A stretch of DNA of 8,754 nt from Thermoplasmata archaeon (lineage in GTDB: Archaea > Thermoplasmatota > B47-G6 > B47-G6B > 47-G6): the NCBI GenBank assembly GCA_003663565.1, contig QMTT01000016.1:1-8754 (forward strand). The letters run 5' to 3'. Positions 8,002-8,754 of the stretch are shown here, piece after piece. Numbering within the stretch: position 1 is the stretch's first letter; the number at the start of each line of letters is the position of its first letter. The notes beneath the pieces were generated by a model, which worked only from the letters and a program-made list of their open reading frames with translations, searched no databases and was not told the origin of the DNA. The position numbers were made by a program, and so were the translations under genes.

Positions 8002-8754
8002 GGTCTTATCGCCTCCACAATCTCATGTGGGTATATAGGATCCCCACCGATCTTACTGTACAGTTTAACTTCTTTTGCCCCATATTCTAGTCCAATTCTT
8101 TTTATGTCATAGAACATTTGACCCATATTCATTTCAGGTACCAAGACATAGGAGTCCTGAATAAGACTTCCTATCATTTCTTCGTCAATAGGGTGAAGTG
8201 TCTTAAGTCTTATGAGCCCTACTTTTTTATCATTTTCAGTTATCAACTTTGCACTTCTGGAGACGCTCCCATAAGATACGATCTTTATCTTAGCATCCTC
8301 ATTTATGACCTCACAATCAAATAACTCTTTAGTCCTGCGTCTTATTTTCTCGAAGAGTCTATGAATTAATTTTGAGTGCTCATAAGCACTTTCGACAGGA
8401 TATCCTGCCTCTGAATGGCTTAGGCCTGTCACATGCACTCTATGTCCTCTTCCAAAGATAGGAAATTTTGGAACGAGATCCTCATCAGCTCTAAATGGGT
8501 ATTCGACTCTTTGGCCCTTAGGATATGTCTATCTGTTTACTACCTCTACCTTTTCCGGTACTTCAACTCTTTCCCTTAGATGCCCTACTATTTCATCGGA
8601 TAGTACTGTTACTGGTGTTCTTAGTGTTTCTGCTGTGTTGAATGCTTTTATTGTTAGGTCTAGCATTTCTTGTGGTGAGTTTGGTGCGTAGACGATGCTC
8701 TCGTAGTCTCCGTGTGTTCCGAAGCGTGATTGCATGACGTCTCCCTGAGCAGGC
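7992..8754 (-). CDS. korA: 2-oxoacid:ferredoxin oxidoreductase, alpha subunit, 5' end outside window, with in-frame TAG
   Basis: Alpha subunit of the Kor complex with KorB and KorG. The frame is open at the right edge: 74 sense codons are visible, starting PAQGDVMQSRFGTHGD, a hallmark of the first KorA domain, and ending EVPEKVEVVNR. Then comes TAG (8531-8529), after which the same frame continues for 178 codons: TYPKGQRVEYPF, the conserved linker ADEDLVPKF..FGRGHRVHVTGLSH, and the C-terminal domain (IKIVSYGSVSRSAK, VGLIRLKTLHPIDEEM, VLVPEMNMGQM), ending in TAA. No insertion or deletion separates the halves. The first in-frame restart codon after the TAG is GTG 8438, 30 codons on, and would lose the conserved linker, so two separate genes are unlikely. 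Whether TAG is read through, is a recent mutation, or is an error cannot be decided here. Identity as KorA is secure; functional status is open. Confidence 0.88.
8008..8015 (-). promoter_or_regulatory. korB ribosome-binding site inside korA
   Basis: GAGGCGAT, seven of eight matches to GAGGTGAT, ends six bases before ATG 8001. It lies within the last codons of korA, so korB translation does not need to rely on ribosomes finishing korA. Confidence 0.6.
8529..8531 (-). other. In-frame TAG codon in korA (recoding, nonsense mutation or error)
   Basis: On the minus strand the codons read AAC AGA TAG ACA TAT CCT, i.e. Asn-Arg-stop-Thr-Tyr-Pro. Family members as I recall them have Lys (or Arg) after Asn-Arg, and AAG to TAG is a single change. 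The codon lies in the linker between KorA domains. I see no convincing stem-loop just downstream, so no PYLIS-like element is claimed. Confidence 0.9.

Noticed and set aside
8470..8528. PYLIS-like stem-loop after the korA TAG
   Set aside because: I looked for inverted repeats in the roughly 60 bases after the TAG and found no convincing stem; such an element is also not always required for TAG readthrough in archaea.
8436..8531. Frameshift between the two halves of korA
   Set aside because: Both halves are in the same reading frame (the stops at 8529 and 7992 are 537 bases apart, a multiple of three) and homology is continuous, so only a base substitution to TAG separates them.

Overview
The window is a gene-dense stretch of archaeal chromosome, rich in A+T by eye. 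The archaeal assignment rests on an archaeal-type membrane Lon protease (LonB), an archaeal-type NMN adenylyltransferase (NadM), an archaeal TrmI-like tRNA methyltransferase, and GGTGA / GAGGTGAT Shine-Dalgarno sites placed 5-6 bases before start codons, including apparent TTG starts. A hydrogen-metabolising, probably anaerobic and possibly thermophilic organism is suggested by the [NiFe]-hydrogenase maturation genes and the ferredoxin-dependent 2-oxoacid oxidoreductase. I cannot name the lineage from this sequence alone.

Layout. Plus strand, 1-3528: the C-terminal part of lonB (cut by the window start), nadM, rtcA and a trmI-like gene, with overlaps or gaps of at most about 41 bases, so probably one transcript of housekeeping and RNA-processing genes. 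Minus strand, 8754-3525 (read right to left): korA (cut by the window end), korB, korG, a 62-residue unknown protein, hypF, hypC and a hycI-type hydrogenase maturation protease. These seven are also tightly packed and may be co-transcribed. The two blocks converge and their last genes overlap by four bases, TTAA, which supplies a TAA stop to each strand. No stretch over 50 bases lacks a gene. I see no tRNA, rRNA, CRISPR array or insertion sequence.

How the genes fit together. KorABG oxidises a 2-oxoacid such as 2-oxoglutarate to the acyl-CoA and reduces ferredoxin. HypF and HypC help build the Fe(CN)2CO centre of [NiFe] hydrogenase, and the HycI-type protease trims the large subunit after nickel insertion. 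The clustering suggests, as inference, that ferredoxin reduced by Kor is reoxidised by a [NiFe] hydrogenase encoded elsewhere.

Main oddity. The korA reading frame is interrupted by one in-frame TAG at 8529-8531, with homology continuing in the same frame on both sides and no indel. It sits directly after Asn-Arg in the linker between the two KorA domains, where relatives as I recall them carry Lys. Possible explanations are TAG recoding (for example pyrrolysine), a recent nonsense mutation, or a sequence or assembly error. A shift in codon usage about 65 bases upstream of the TAG makes an assembly or recombination junction a serious alternative. The window holds no pyl genes to decide this. 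I found no clear sign of a wholly new multi-gene system.
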